Below, piece by piece: positions 57,212 through 64,000 of a DNA stretch of 64,000 bases (within the stretch, counting starts at the first letter, position 1; the number at the start of each line of letters is the position of its first letter). The notes below the pieces were generated by a model, which ran no database searches, was not told where the DNA came from, and saw only the letters and a program-made list of their open reading frames with translations. This DNA is from DATJLY01 sp035604615. Its GTDB lineage: Bacteria > Pseudomonadota > Alphaproteobacteria > ATCC43930 > CGMCC-115725. A program made the position numbers and the translations under genes. The stretch spans positions 1 to 64,000 of the forward strand of contig DATNID010000043.1 in NCBI GenBank assembly GCA_035604615.1, written 5' to 3'.

Positions 57212-58287
57212 TCCGCCGCCGCCGCACGCCGCGCCAGCGCCGTCCATTCGCGCCACAGCGCAATGAGCGCCGCCATCACCGCCGGCCCCAGGAACAGCCC
57301 CACCAGCCCGAACGCCTCGAGCCCGCCGAGGATGCCGAGCAGCACCCAAAGGAACGGCAGCTTCACCGCGCCGCCAATGAGCGCCGGCCGCACGAAATGG
57401 TCGGCGACGAACACCACGACCGTACCCAGGCCCAACAGGATCGCGGCCGGCACCACGCCCGATTGCGCGAGCAACACCAAGGACGCGATGCCGAACACCA
57501 CCGGCGCGCCGAACGGGATCATGCCCAGCACCGCGGTCGAGCCGCCGAAGAGCGCCGGATGCGGCACGCCGAGCAGCAGGTACGCCATGCCCAGCAGCAG
57601 GCCCTCGGCCAAGCCCACCAGAACCAGCCCGTTCACCGTGCCGCGCACCGCCAGCACCATATGCACCCCGACGCGGCGTCCCTGCGGCCCCACCAGCGCG
57701 ACCGCCAGATCCTCGAGCTGGCGCACCAGCCCGTCGCCATCGCGATAGAGGAAGAACAAGGTCAGCAGGGTGAAGATCAGCACCGTCGAGCGGCGCGCGA
57801 GCTGGGTCCCGATCTCCCGCGTCCAGTCCACCACCGTGCCGCGGTCGAGCCGCCCCAGCAGCTCCGTCACCGCATGCGGATCGGCGAGATTGTTCTGCCA
57901 CCATCGCGCGACGTAGCCGCCCGCCAGCGGCAGCTCGCCGAGCCAGTCCGGCAACGGCACCCCGGTCTCCTCGAGCGAAGGGAGGAAGCGCGCGACGAAC
58001 AGCGCCTCGCGGCCGAGCGCGATTCCCATCGTCACCAGCGGCACCAGGAACACGCAGCCGACCACCAGCGTGAAGGCGAGCGGCGCCAGCACAGTGCCCT
58101 CGCCCGCGCCCGGCATGACGCGCCGGAACCGGTCGTAGAGCGGCCACGTCGCCACCGCGAACACCGTCGCCCAAATGAGCGATGGCAGGAAATCCCACAA
58201 GATCCAGAGTCCCAGCGCCGCCAGCGCGCCCGTGAAAAGGAAGCGCGCGACGCGATGGGCGGGCAAGGGCGGGGGATCGGCGTGCAT
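57208..58287 (-). CDS. AI-2E family transporter (UPF0118)
   Basis: This 359-residue membrane protein has about eight hydrophobic segments, including the paired N-terminal TMs (RFLFTGALAALGLWILWDF, LIWATVFAVATWPLYDRF), a central soluble loop (about 130-165) and the C-terminal LLGILGGLEAFGLVGLFLGP, the family signature. Members export AI-2, indole derivatives or Na+/H+; the role here is unknown. It is convergent with the catabolic cluster, overlapping it by 4 bp. Confidence 0.9.
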   Translation of the reverse strand: MHADPPPLPAHRVARFLFTGALAALGLWILWDFLPSLIWATVFAVATWPLYDRFRRVMPGAGEGTVLAPLAFTLVVGCVFLVPLVTMGIALGREALFVARFLPSLEETGVPLPDWLGELPLAGGYVARWWQNNLADPHAVTELLGRLDRGTVVDWTREIGTQLARRSTVLIFTLLTLFFLYRDGDGLVRQLEDLAVALVGPQGRRVGVHMVLAVRGTVNGLVLVGLAEGLLLGMAYLLLGVPHPALFGGSTAVLGMIPFGAPVVFGIASLVLLAQSGVVPAAILLGLGTVVVFVADHFVRPALIGGAVKLPFLWVLLGILGGLEAFGLVGLFLGPAVMAALIALWREWTALARRAAAAD

Positions 58288-58393
58288 GGCTGGTGGGCCG
58301 CATTATAGACAAGGAGCGGCGCAGCCGCCTCCTTGTGGCGGCCGGGCCGGCGATGTGTTAGGTCTCTGCCGCACGCAAGAAATCGAGGCGCCG

Positions 58394-58642
58394 ATGGCCA
58401 AGATCCGACATCTCGCGATCTATACCGACGATCCGGACCGGCTCGCGCAGTTCCATATCGACGTGTTCGGCCTCGAGAAGACGCAAAAGTCGCCCTCCAG
58501 TCCGCCGCCGGGCCGGCCCTATATCGAGGACGCCGCGCGCGACATCGACGGCAACAAGTTCGACCTCTCCACCACCGGCCTCAGGAGCGAGGACGAGCAG
58601 GTCGAGCGCGACAAGTCTGCTCGCGAGCCCGCGAGGGTGTGA
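58394..58642 (+). CDS. VOC (glyoxalase-like) family protein with internal deletion
   Basis: This 82-residue frame joins the first VOC beta-alpha unit (MAKIRHLAIYTDDPDRLAQF to VFGLEK) directly to the last one (RPYIEDAARDIDGNKFDLSTTG). Full-length relatives have about 120-130 residues, so some 45 central residues are missing with the reading frame kept. The metal site normally needs residues from the lost part, so catalysis is unlikely; it may be a decaying gene or a half-size fold. Codon usage is normal. The stop overlaps the GTG of the methyltransferase. Confidence 0.6.
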   Translation: MAKIRHLAIYTDDPDRLAQFHIDVFGLEKTQKSPSSPPPGRPYIEDAARDIDGNKFDLSTTGLRSEDEQVERDKSAREPARV

Positions 58643-59496
58643 GGAGCGGCGCCGCGACAGAACCCACGCAGCGCGATCCGCCGGATCAAGGCGAGGCGCA
58701 TTTCCGCTTCGGCGAGAATTGGCTCTCGTTCCTCGACAGGGTGACGCCGGAGAGCATCGCCGAGGCCGGGCGCGGGCTCGAGCGGCTGGTGGATCGCGCG
58801 GCGCTGAAAGATCGCCGCATTCTCGACATCGGCTGCGGCTCGGGCCTGTCGATGCTCGCGGCGCTGCGCCTCGGCGCGGCGTTCGTCGAGGGCGTCGACA
58901 TCGACCCCGATTCGGTCGCGGCCACGCGCGCGCTGCTCTCCCGTCACGCGGTCGAGGGCACGTGGTCGGCGCGCGTCATGAGCGTGTTCGATCTCGATCC
59001 GGAGCGCCTCGGCCGGTTCGATGTCGTGCATAGCTGGGGCGCGCTCCATCACACCGGCGCGATGGGACAGGCGATCGACCGGGCCGCCGCGATGGTGGCG
59101 CCCGGCGGGCGGCTGGTTCTGGCGCTCTATCGCCGCAGTCCGATGTGCGGCTTCTGGAAATGCGAGAAGCGCGTTTATGCCGCGGCGCCGCCGCTCGTTC
59201 AGGCGCTGGCGCGCGCGCTCTACAAGACCGCCTATGTCGCGGGGCTGGTCGTAACCGGCCGCAACCCGCGGCGCTACATCGCGCAGTACCGGTCGGTAAG
59301 GGGCATGGATTGGGCGCACGACGTGCACGACTGGCTCGGCGGGCATCCTTACGAATCGACCGAGCCCGGCGAGGTAACGGAGGCGCTCGCCCGCATGGGC
59401 TTCGTCATGGAGCGCGTGTTCGAGCATCGCTGCGCGCTCTTCGGACTTCTCGGTTCGCATTGCGACGAATATGTCGCAATCCGTGGGCGGGATTAG
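58639..59496 (+). CDS. Class I SAM-dependent methyltransferase
   Basis: This 285-residue methyltransferase has motif I ILDIGCGSGLSMLAALRLGA, acidic motif GVDIDPDSV, DVVHSWGALHHTGAM and the post-II MVAPGGRLVLALY. The last 120 residues (CEKRVYAAAPPLVQALARALYKT and more) are shared with methyltransferases of polysaccharide clusters such as the one at 62540. The GTG at 58639 overlaps the VOC-like gene. It is convergent with the glycosyltransferase gene by 4 bp and probably belongs functionally to the surface-polysaccharide genes. Confidence 0.8.
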   Translation: MRSGAATEPTQRDPPDQGEAHFRFGENWLSFLDRVTPESIAEAGRGLERLVDRAALKDRRILDIGCGSGLSMLAALRLGAAFVEGVDIDPDSVAATRALLSRHAVEGTWSARVMSVFDLDPERLGRFDVVHSWGALHHTGAMGQAIDRAAAMVAPGGRLVLALYRRSPMCGFWKCEKRVYAAAPPLVQALARALYKTAYVAGLVVTGRNPRRYIAQYRSVRGMDWAHDVHDWLGGHPYESTEPGEVTEALARMGFVMERVFEHRCALFGLLGSHCDEYVAIRGRD

Positions 59497-60659
59497 CGCG
59501 CGAGCGCGTCGAGGATGGCGGCGAAGTCCACGGCGACAGTCGCGATGCGATAGTGTTGCCGCACTTCGTCGTTCCCCCAATCGTCGTCCCTGCGCCGCTC
59601 GACATGGGCCACGGCTGCGGCGAGCGCGCTTGCGATCGCTTGCGGCGAGGCCGGATCGGCGACCCAGCCGCCCATCGCGCGGATGAGCGTCGCCGCTGTC
59701 CCTTCGGGCGTGATGCCGACGATCGGCCGGCGCGACCCCAGATAATCCACCAGCTTGCTCGCGAGAAAGACGCTGGTCGCGGCCGGCGCGTCGATGTGCA
59801 GCAGCAGATCGGCCGACCGCATCAGCGCCAGCGAGTTGGCATAGTCGACCGGCGCGCAGAACCGCACCGTGCCGGCAAGCGCCTTCGCCTCGGCGCCCGC
59901 GAAGCGGCGCGAGACTGCGCCGATGAACTCGACGCGCAGGCGCTGCAGCAGGGCCACGTCGTGCCGGGCAAGCAATTCCAACCCTTCGAGCAGCGGCCCC
60001 GGTCCGCGCCGCGCATAGAGAGCGCCCAGATACCGCAGCACGATCGGACCCGTCGCCTTCTCGCGCGGCGGATAGAGGGTCTCGTCGAAACCATGCGGCA
60101 GGAGTCCAGCCTTGCCGCGCCAGGATTCGGGATGGTGCGACATCACCAGATCGAGCGTCTCGTGCGACGTGAAGAGCACCCGGTCCGCCGCGCCGAGCAC
60201 GCGCCGCTCCAGGCGCCGGTTCGCGACGCGATGAAGGAGCGGCAGGACCGCCATCGGATTATCGGCCCAGGGATCGCTGAAATGCGCGATCCAGCGATTG
60301 CCGAAGCGTCGCTTCAGCGCGAGCCCGGCGAGGTGGGACGACATGGGCTGGCCAAAGGTCACGATCAGGTCGGATGAGCCCGGCGGCGCCCGTGCCGCGA
60401 TCTCGCGCGCACATTGGAGCGCCCAGGGACGCTGCGGATCGGGCGGGGCGACGATCCCGCGCATCGCCCGCGGCACGATGCGTCCCCACGTATCCGGTTC
60501 GGCGATGCGATGGATGGATCGCTTGCCATCCTCGCAGCTCGCGTCGCCCGCGCAGTAGATTTCGATGGGTCGGTCCAGCGCCGTGGCGAGGCGCGCGACC
60601 TGGACGGCGCGCGGCTGGACGATCGGCGGATAGGCCCAGGAGAGAAAGATCAGCCGCAC
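59493..60659 (-). CDS. Glycosyltransferase family 4-like protein
   Basis: This 388-residue GT-B enzyme opens with RLIFLSWAYPPIVQPRAVQ, the usual 'PP...G' acceptor-side start, and includes SDLIVTFGQPMSSHLAG, FSDPWADNP, VLFTSHETLDLVM, LPHGFDE, VLRYLGALYARRGPGPLLEG and FLASKLVDYLGSRRPIVG in the donor domain. It likely adds a sugar to a lipid-linked oligosaccharide on the cytoplasmic face. The GTG at 60659 overlaps the stop of the amidotransferase gene; nearby GTG/ATG starts are possible. Confidence 0.85.
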   Translation of the reverse strand: MRLIFLSWAYPPIVQPRAVQVARLATALDRPIEIYCAGDASCEDGKRSIHRIAEPDTWGRIVPRAMRGIVAPPDPQRPWALQCAREIAARAPPGSSDLIVTFGQPMSSHLAGLALKRRFGNRWIAHFSDPWADNPMAVLPLLHRVANRRLERRVLGAADRVLFTSHETLDLVMSHHPESWRGKAGLLPHGFDETLYPPREKATGPIVLRYLGALYARRGPGPLLEGLELLARHDVALLQRLRVEFIGAVSRRFAGAEAKALAGTVRFCAPVDYANSLALMRSADLLLHIDAPAATSVFLASKLVDYLGSRRPIVGITPEGTAATLIRAMGGWVADPASPQAIASALAAAVAHVERRRDDDWGNDEVRQHYRIATVAVDFAAILDALAR

Positions 60660-62530
60660 GCCCACGCCTCGAGCCAGTGATCGAGGATGAGGAGGTTCCA
60701 CACCTTGTGCTGCGCCGCCTCGTCGCCGCGCCGCGCGAGATCGAGCGTGCGGCGCGCCGTACGCAGGTCGAAAAAGCGATCGAGGCGCCGGCCGCTGATG
60801 AGCCGATCCTCCGCCCAGGCGCCGAGCGGGCCTTCGAGCCAGCGATAGGCGGGCACCGGGAAGCCGCGCTTCGGCCGCTCGATGATCGCTTCCGGCAGGC
60901 GGCTTCGCGCGAACGCGCGCAAGATCCGCTTCGAGCGGTAGCCCGTTTCATGCGACCCGACCTTCCACGCCAGTGGCAAACGCGCGCACCATTCGGCGAG
61001 GCCGTGATCGAGGAACGGACAGCGCAGCTCGAGCGAATTCGCCATGCTCATCTTGTCCGCCTTCATCAGCAGGTCCTCGACCAGCCACGAGCCGGCATTG
61101 ACCTGCTGCAACTGGTCGATCGGCTCCGGCGACCGCGCCGCCTCGTACCACGAGCGGATCAAATCGTCGGTCGACTCCATGACCGCCGCGTTGCGCCACA
61201 GCGCGCGCTTCTCCGCCTCCGACCAGACGCGCGTCATGTGCGTGGCGCGTGCCGGGAACAGCCCCTCGACGCCGACCCGCGTCACGTCGGTCAGCACGTC
61301 CCTCATCCGCGTTGGGAGAAGCCGCGCGGCTTGCGCGAGCACCGATCGCGGCACGATGCGCAAGAGAAGGCGCATTCGGTCGATCGTGCGCGCCGTTTGC
61401 TCGAGATCGTAGCCGGCGAGCATTTCATCGGCGCCCTCGCCCGACAGCACGACCTTCACCGCCTTCCGCGCCAGCCGGCTCACGAAGAACAGCGGCACCG
61501 ATGCAAGATCGGCCAGCGGCTCGTCGCTGCAGCGCACGAGATCCGGCAGGAAGTCCAGGAACTCGCGCTGGCCGATGACGATCTCGTCGTGGCGCGTGCC
61601 GAGCCGTGCCGCGACCTGGCGCGCAAACGGCGTCTCGTCCGCCTCGCCGCCCTCGGCGAAGGCGACCGAGAAGGTGTGGAAGGCGCGATGGCCCAGCTCG
61701 ACCGAAGCCGCGGCGACTGCGCTCGAATCGAGTCCGCCGCTCAACAGCACGCCGACCGGAACATCCGCCGCCACCAGCCGCTTCTCGACCGCACCGAGGA
61801 ACAGCGTCTCGAATTCGCCGACATAGTCGCGGCCAGGATCGGCCGTCTCCGATTTGAACGCGAGCGACCAGTAACGCGCGAGCGTCGGCGCCTCGCGCCG
61901 GTCAAGATCGAGCGTGAGCGCGGTGCCGGGCGGCAGCTTCTTGATTCCGCGCCACACCGTCGCCGGCCCCGGCACATAGCGCAGCGTGAGATAATGATGC
62001 AGTGCCTGCGCATCGATCCCGGGACGGTCGTCGAGCGCGGCGATGATCGCCTTGGCCTCGCTCGCGTAATAGAAGACGCCGCCCAGCTCGGCGTAATACA
62101 GTGGCTTCTTGCCGAGCCGGTCGCGCACCAGATGAAGGCGCCGCCGCGCCGCATCATAGAGACACAGCGCGAACATGCCGTCGAGGCGATCGAGCGCGTC
62201 AAGCGAGCGCTGCTCATAGAGGCGCAGCACCACTTCGGTATCGGATTGCGTCCGGAAGACCGCGCCGCCCGCCTCGAGCTCGCTTCGCAGGGCGCGGTAG
62301 TTGTAGATCTCGCCGTTGAAGACGATTCCGGCACCGCCGGCGCCCCACATCGGCTGATGGCCTTGCGCCAGATCGATGATGCTGAGGCGGCACATGCCGA
62401 AGGCGATGCCGTCGGCGGCGAAGTCGCCCTGGTCGTCGGGGCCGCGATGACGGATCGCCGCGATCATCCGCGCCACGGCCGCGCGGCCGGCGTCGGCCGA
62501 AAGCCCTATCGCCCCGGCGATCCCGCACAT
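60650..62530 (-). CDS. Asparagine synthase (glutamine-hydrolysing)-like amidotransferase
   Basis: This 626-residue two-domain enzyme has an N-terminal glutaminase with the nucleophile Cys2 (MCGIAGAIG), RLSIIDLAQGHQP and FNGEIYNYRALR. The synthetase domain has the PP-loop LLSGGLDSSAVAAA and SGEGADEMLAGY, and the C-terminal LLMKADKMSMANSLELRCPFLD. In polysaccharide gene clusters these AsnB paralogues (as in exosortase-linked operons) amidate a sugar-acid or carrier, not aspartate. Here it lies between a GT4 and a methyltransferase, which favours that role. Confidence 0.88.
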   Translation of the reverse strand: MCGIAGAIGLSADAGRAAVARMIAAIRHRGPDDQGDFAADGIAFGMCRLSIIDLAQGHQPMWGAGGAGIVFNGEIYNYRALRSELEAGGAVFRTQSDTEVVLRLYEQRSLDALDRLDGMFALCLYDAARRRLHLVRDRLGKKPLYYAELGGVFYYASEAKAIIAALDDRPGIDAQALHHYLTLRYVPGPATVWRGIKKLPPGTALTLDLDRREAPTLARYWSLAFKSETADPGRDYVGEFETLFLGAVEKRLVAADVPVGVLLSGGLDSSAVAAASVELGHRAFHTFSVAFAEGGEADETPFARQVAARLGTRHDEIVIGQREFLDFLPDLVRCSDEPLADLASVPLFFVSRLARKAVKVVLSGEGADEMLAGYDLEQTARTIDRMRLLLRIVPRSVLAQAARLLPTRMRDVLTDVTRVGVEGLFPARATHMTRVWSEAEKRALWRNAAVMESTDDLIRSWYEAARSPEPIDQLQQVNAGSWLVEDLLMKADKMSMANSLELRCPFLDHGLAEWCARLPLAWKVGSHETGYRSKRILRAFARSRLPEAIIERPKRGFPVPAYRWLEGPLGAWAEDRLISGRRLDRFFDLRTARRTLDLARRGDEAAQHKVWNLLILDHWLEAWACG

Positions 62531-62539
62531 CGCCCGCGC

Positions 62540-63397
62540 TCAGCCCCGGTGGCCTTCGATCCACAGGCTCCAGCCGAAGCGGCGCGCCCACGGCTTCTTG
62601 ACGAAGCGCGGCAGCACGTGACCGAGGCCGGGAAGAACGAACGGCAGGATGCCGTCGAGGTCGGTCCCGAGCACACGCAGCCGCATGTCGCGGCTGTGCG
62701 CGCCGAAGATCATGCGTGCTTCGGATTTGGCGATTGGCCAAGTGTGCGGATTGCCTTCCTCGCGCGCGCCGTCGCCATAGCGCGAGGCGAGCGCGAGCGG
62801 TGCAAGGAAGCGGGATTCGCGGTGCAGGAACCCCTCGAGAAACCGCACCATGTAGCCATAAAGGAAGGAATGGCGGTGATAGAGCATCACGCCGAAGCCG
62901 CCGCCCGGCCGCAGCACGCGCACCAGCTCCGCGACCGAGCGAGAAAGATCGGGCGAATGATGGAGCACGCCCCAGGAATAGACATAGTCGAAATGCTGGT
63001 CCGGAAACGGCAGCCGGCGCGCGTCGGCCTGGCGGATGTCGCCGTCGAGGCCGGCCAAGGCGAAGCGCCGCCGCGTCTGCTCGATCGCGACCGGCGTGAG
63101 ATCGACCGCCGTCACGCACGCACCCGAAGCGGCCCAGTTGGCGGCCATCGCGCCCATGCCGCAGCCGATCTCCAGCACGTTCCGGCCGCGATAGGCGTCG
63201 TAGGCGAAGAGGCGATCGAACGGACGGCGGCGGTGGAGCGGCGCGTTCCACGCGTAGAGCTGCCGGTCGGCGCGCTCGAAGAATTCGCGTGAGCCCAGTT
63301 CCGCCTCGCCGCCGGCGTAATCCGTGGCACCGTGGGTGCGCCCATAGGTCATCGGCCGCGACGACCACCAGTCGGTGATGAGCTCGCGCTCGCTCAT
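62540..63397 (-). CDS. Class I SAM-dependent methyltransferase of the polysaccharide cluster
   Basis: This 285-residue methyltransferase opens with MSERELITDWWSSRPMTYG, then motif I VLEIGCGMGAMAANWAASG, VDLTPVAIEQTRRRF, DYVYSWGVLHHSPDL and LRPGGGFGVMLYHRHS. The C-terminal third (RMIFGAHSRDMRLRVLG) is typical of methyltransferases found beside AsnB-like and glycosyltransferase genes. Its ATG overlaps the preceding gene's stop (ATGA). The longer open frame upstream is non-coding. Confidence 0.83.
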   Translation of the reverse strand: MSERELITDWWSSRPMTYGRTHGATDYAGGEAELGSREFFERADRQLYAWNAPLHRRRPFDRLFAYDAYRGRNVLEIGCGMGAMAANWAASGACVTAVDLTPVAIEQTRRRFALAGLDGDIRQADARRLPFPDQHFDYVYSWGVLHHSPDLSRSVAELVRVLRPGGGFGVMLYHRHSFLYGYMVRFLEGFLHRESRFLAPLALASRYGDGAREEGNPHTWPIAKSEARMIFGAHSRDMRLRVLGTDLDGILPFVLPGLGHVLPRFVKKPWARRFGWSLWIEGHRG

Positions 63398-63885
63398 CGC
63401 CGGCCGCGCGCGAGGTCGCATGCGAGAAGCACCGGCGTCGCGGCCAGGAAGGCGAGGCCCATGAGCACGTCGAGCAGCATGGTCCGCTCGAGAAAGCGCC
63501 GCACGCGCAGCGCACGCGCCGTGGCCGGGTCCAGGAGGAAGACGCGGCGCCGTCCGTTGAGCACCTGGATGGCGGCGCGGGGCGCATGCACGCGCACCCG
63601 ACGCTCGAGTCCGCGGAAGCCGATGCCGATCGCGTCGGGATAAAGCAGCACGATCTCCGCCGCGCCCGAAATCCTGGTCTCCCAGGCCGGATCCGCCGCC
63701 ACGTCGACGAATTCCGCCTCCGGCCAATGCTCGGCGAGGCGCGCGCGCATATAGGCTTCCGAACGCGGGTTGGCCTTGAACCACTGCGCCTTGCGCCACA
63801 GCAGGCGCGGGTTGCGCCAAGTGACCGCTTCCTCCGCCAGACCCGCCCACGGATCGCGGAACAGCGCGACGAGAGGCCCGCTCAT
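63394..63885 (-). CDS. Uncharacterised membrane-anchored protein of the polysaccharide cluster
   Basis: This 163-residue protein has no family I recognise. A cytoplasmic part rich in Arg and Trp (RNPRLLWRKAQWFKANPRSE) contains the segment IVLLYPDAIGIGFRGLERR and ends in a single hydrophobic helix (LLDVLMGLAFLAATPVLLA, about 138-156) followed by a basic tail. The topology, soluble domain plus C-terminal anchor, would suit a partner of the neighbouring methyltransferase or glycosyltransferase. It overlaps both neighbours by 4 bp, so it is surely translated within the operon. Confidence 0.65.
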   Translation of the reverse strand: MSGPLVALFRDPWAGLAEEAVTWRNPRLLWRKAQWFKANPRSEAYMRARLAEHWPEAEFVDVAADPAWETRISGAAEIVLLYPDAIGIGFRGLERRVRVHAPRAAIQVLNGRRRVFLLDPATARALRVRRFLERTMLLDVLMGLAFLAATPVLLACDLARGRR

Positions 63886-64000
63886 TGCAGTTCGCTCACC
63901 AGGTGCGCGAAGGTCACGGGCTCGGCGAGGCGCGCGAGCTCTGCCATCGCGGCGAAGAATTCCGGCCGCCCGGCGACATGGCTCGGATCGGCGTAATAGT
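63882..64000 (-). CDS. C-terminal end of an upstream gene, possibly a polysaccharide deacetylase (partial)
   Basis: Reading in from the right edge, 38 residues end with the stop that overlaps the next ATG (ATGA). The sequence (YYADPSHVAGRPEFFAAMAE and then VTFAHLVSELQ) resembles the tail of a polysaccharide deacetylase-type protein, but it is too short to be sure. The tight overlap shows that the operon continues beyond the window. Confidence 0.4.
   Translation of the reverse strand, partial: YYADPSHVAGRPEFFAAMAELARLAEPVTFAHLVSELQ

Noticed and set aside
60374..63292. 972-codon plus-strand open frame across the polysaccharide operon
   Set aside because: It runs antisense to two well-defined genes and their overlap, with low-complexity Arg/Ala translation.

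Overview
This is a dense, GC-rich bacterial chromosome segment. It carries 64 recognisable protein genes or gene ends plus one pseudogene, and I see no rRNA, tRNA or CRISPR. The layout points to a free-living, probably soil or plant-associated alphaproteobacterium, best guess Rhodospirillales or a relative. The reasons are a GANTC methylase of the CcrM type next to rnhB, the mutY / DUF721 / dsbA-like / smc order, homospermidine synthase, a cysG-DUF2849-cysI-DUF934 sulfur block, a NuoEF-fused formate dehydrogenase and an OxlT-like carrier. The taxonomic call is inference.

Left part (1-24,000). The window opens with the end of an IS110-type transposase beside a perfect 13-bp palindrome. Mostly housekeeping genes follow: SAM hydrolase, rnhB, ccrM (with a dense cluster of GANTC sites), mutY, a DUF721 protein, a DsbA-like oxidoreductase, smc, two solute-binding proteins, pyrD, a HAD phosphatase, a small XRE regulator, an alcohol dehydrogenase, a decayed TauE/SafE gene, an FMN reductase, a DUF882 protein, a Bax-inhibitor-like membrane protein, the ybbAP-like ABC exporter divergent from tesA, thpR, an NTF2-like protein and a luciferase-like monooxygenase.

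Sulfur block (24,192-28,076, minus strand). A siroheme-synthase N-terminal enzyme, a 1-Cys peroxiredoxin, DUF2849, a sulfite/nitrite reductase and DUF934 run together behind two AT-rich promoter regions. Next come a Tam-like methyltransferase, an EVE protein, a Rieske ferredoxin and homospermidine synthase.

Formyl-CoA / oxalate block (31,245-43,936). A ThDP enzyme of the acetolactate-synthase / 2-hydroxyacyl-CoA-lyase branch precedes a clear formyl-CoA:oxalate CoA-transferase, a SucCD-like CoA ligase pair and a two-subunit NAD-type formate dehydrogenase. A convergent oxalate/formate-type MFS carrier closes the block. A BrnT/BrnA toxin-antitoxin module and a Tat-signal amidohydrolase sit between the two formate dehydrogenase genes. 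Together they can be read as uptake of oxalate (or a related acid), formation of formyl-CoA, release of formate and oxidation to CO2 with NADH production. The decarboxylase/lyase is not of the canonical Oxc type, which is the most interesting point in the window.

Right part (44,124-64,000). An amidase, a solute-binding protein coupled to an SPFH/NfeD pair and a siderophore-interacting reductase come first. A catabolic-looking cluster follows: FAD monooxygenase, isochorismatase-fold hydrolase, cupin, two NMT1-type binding proteins, alpha/beta hydrolase, luciferase-like monooxygenase, SDR and amidohydrolase. An AI-2E-family transporter, a shortened VOC gene and a methyltransferase follow. The window ends in a minus-strand surface-polysaccharide-type operon (glycosyltransferase, asparagine synthase-like amidotransferase, methyltransferase, an orphan membrane-anchored protein and the end of another gene).
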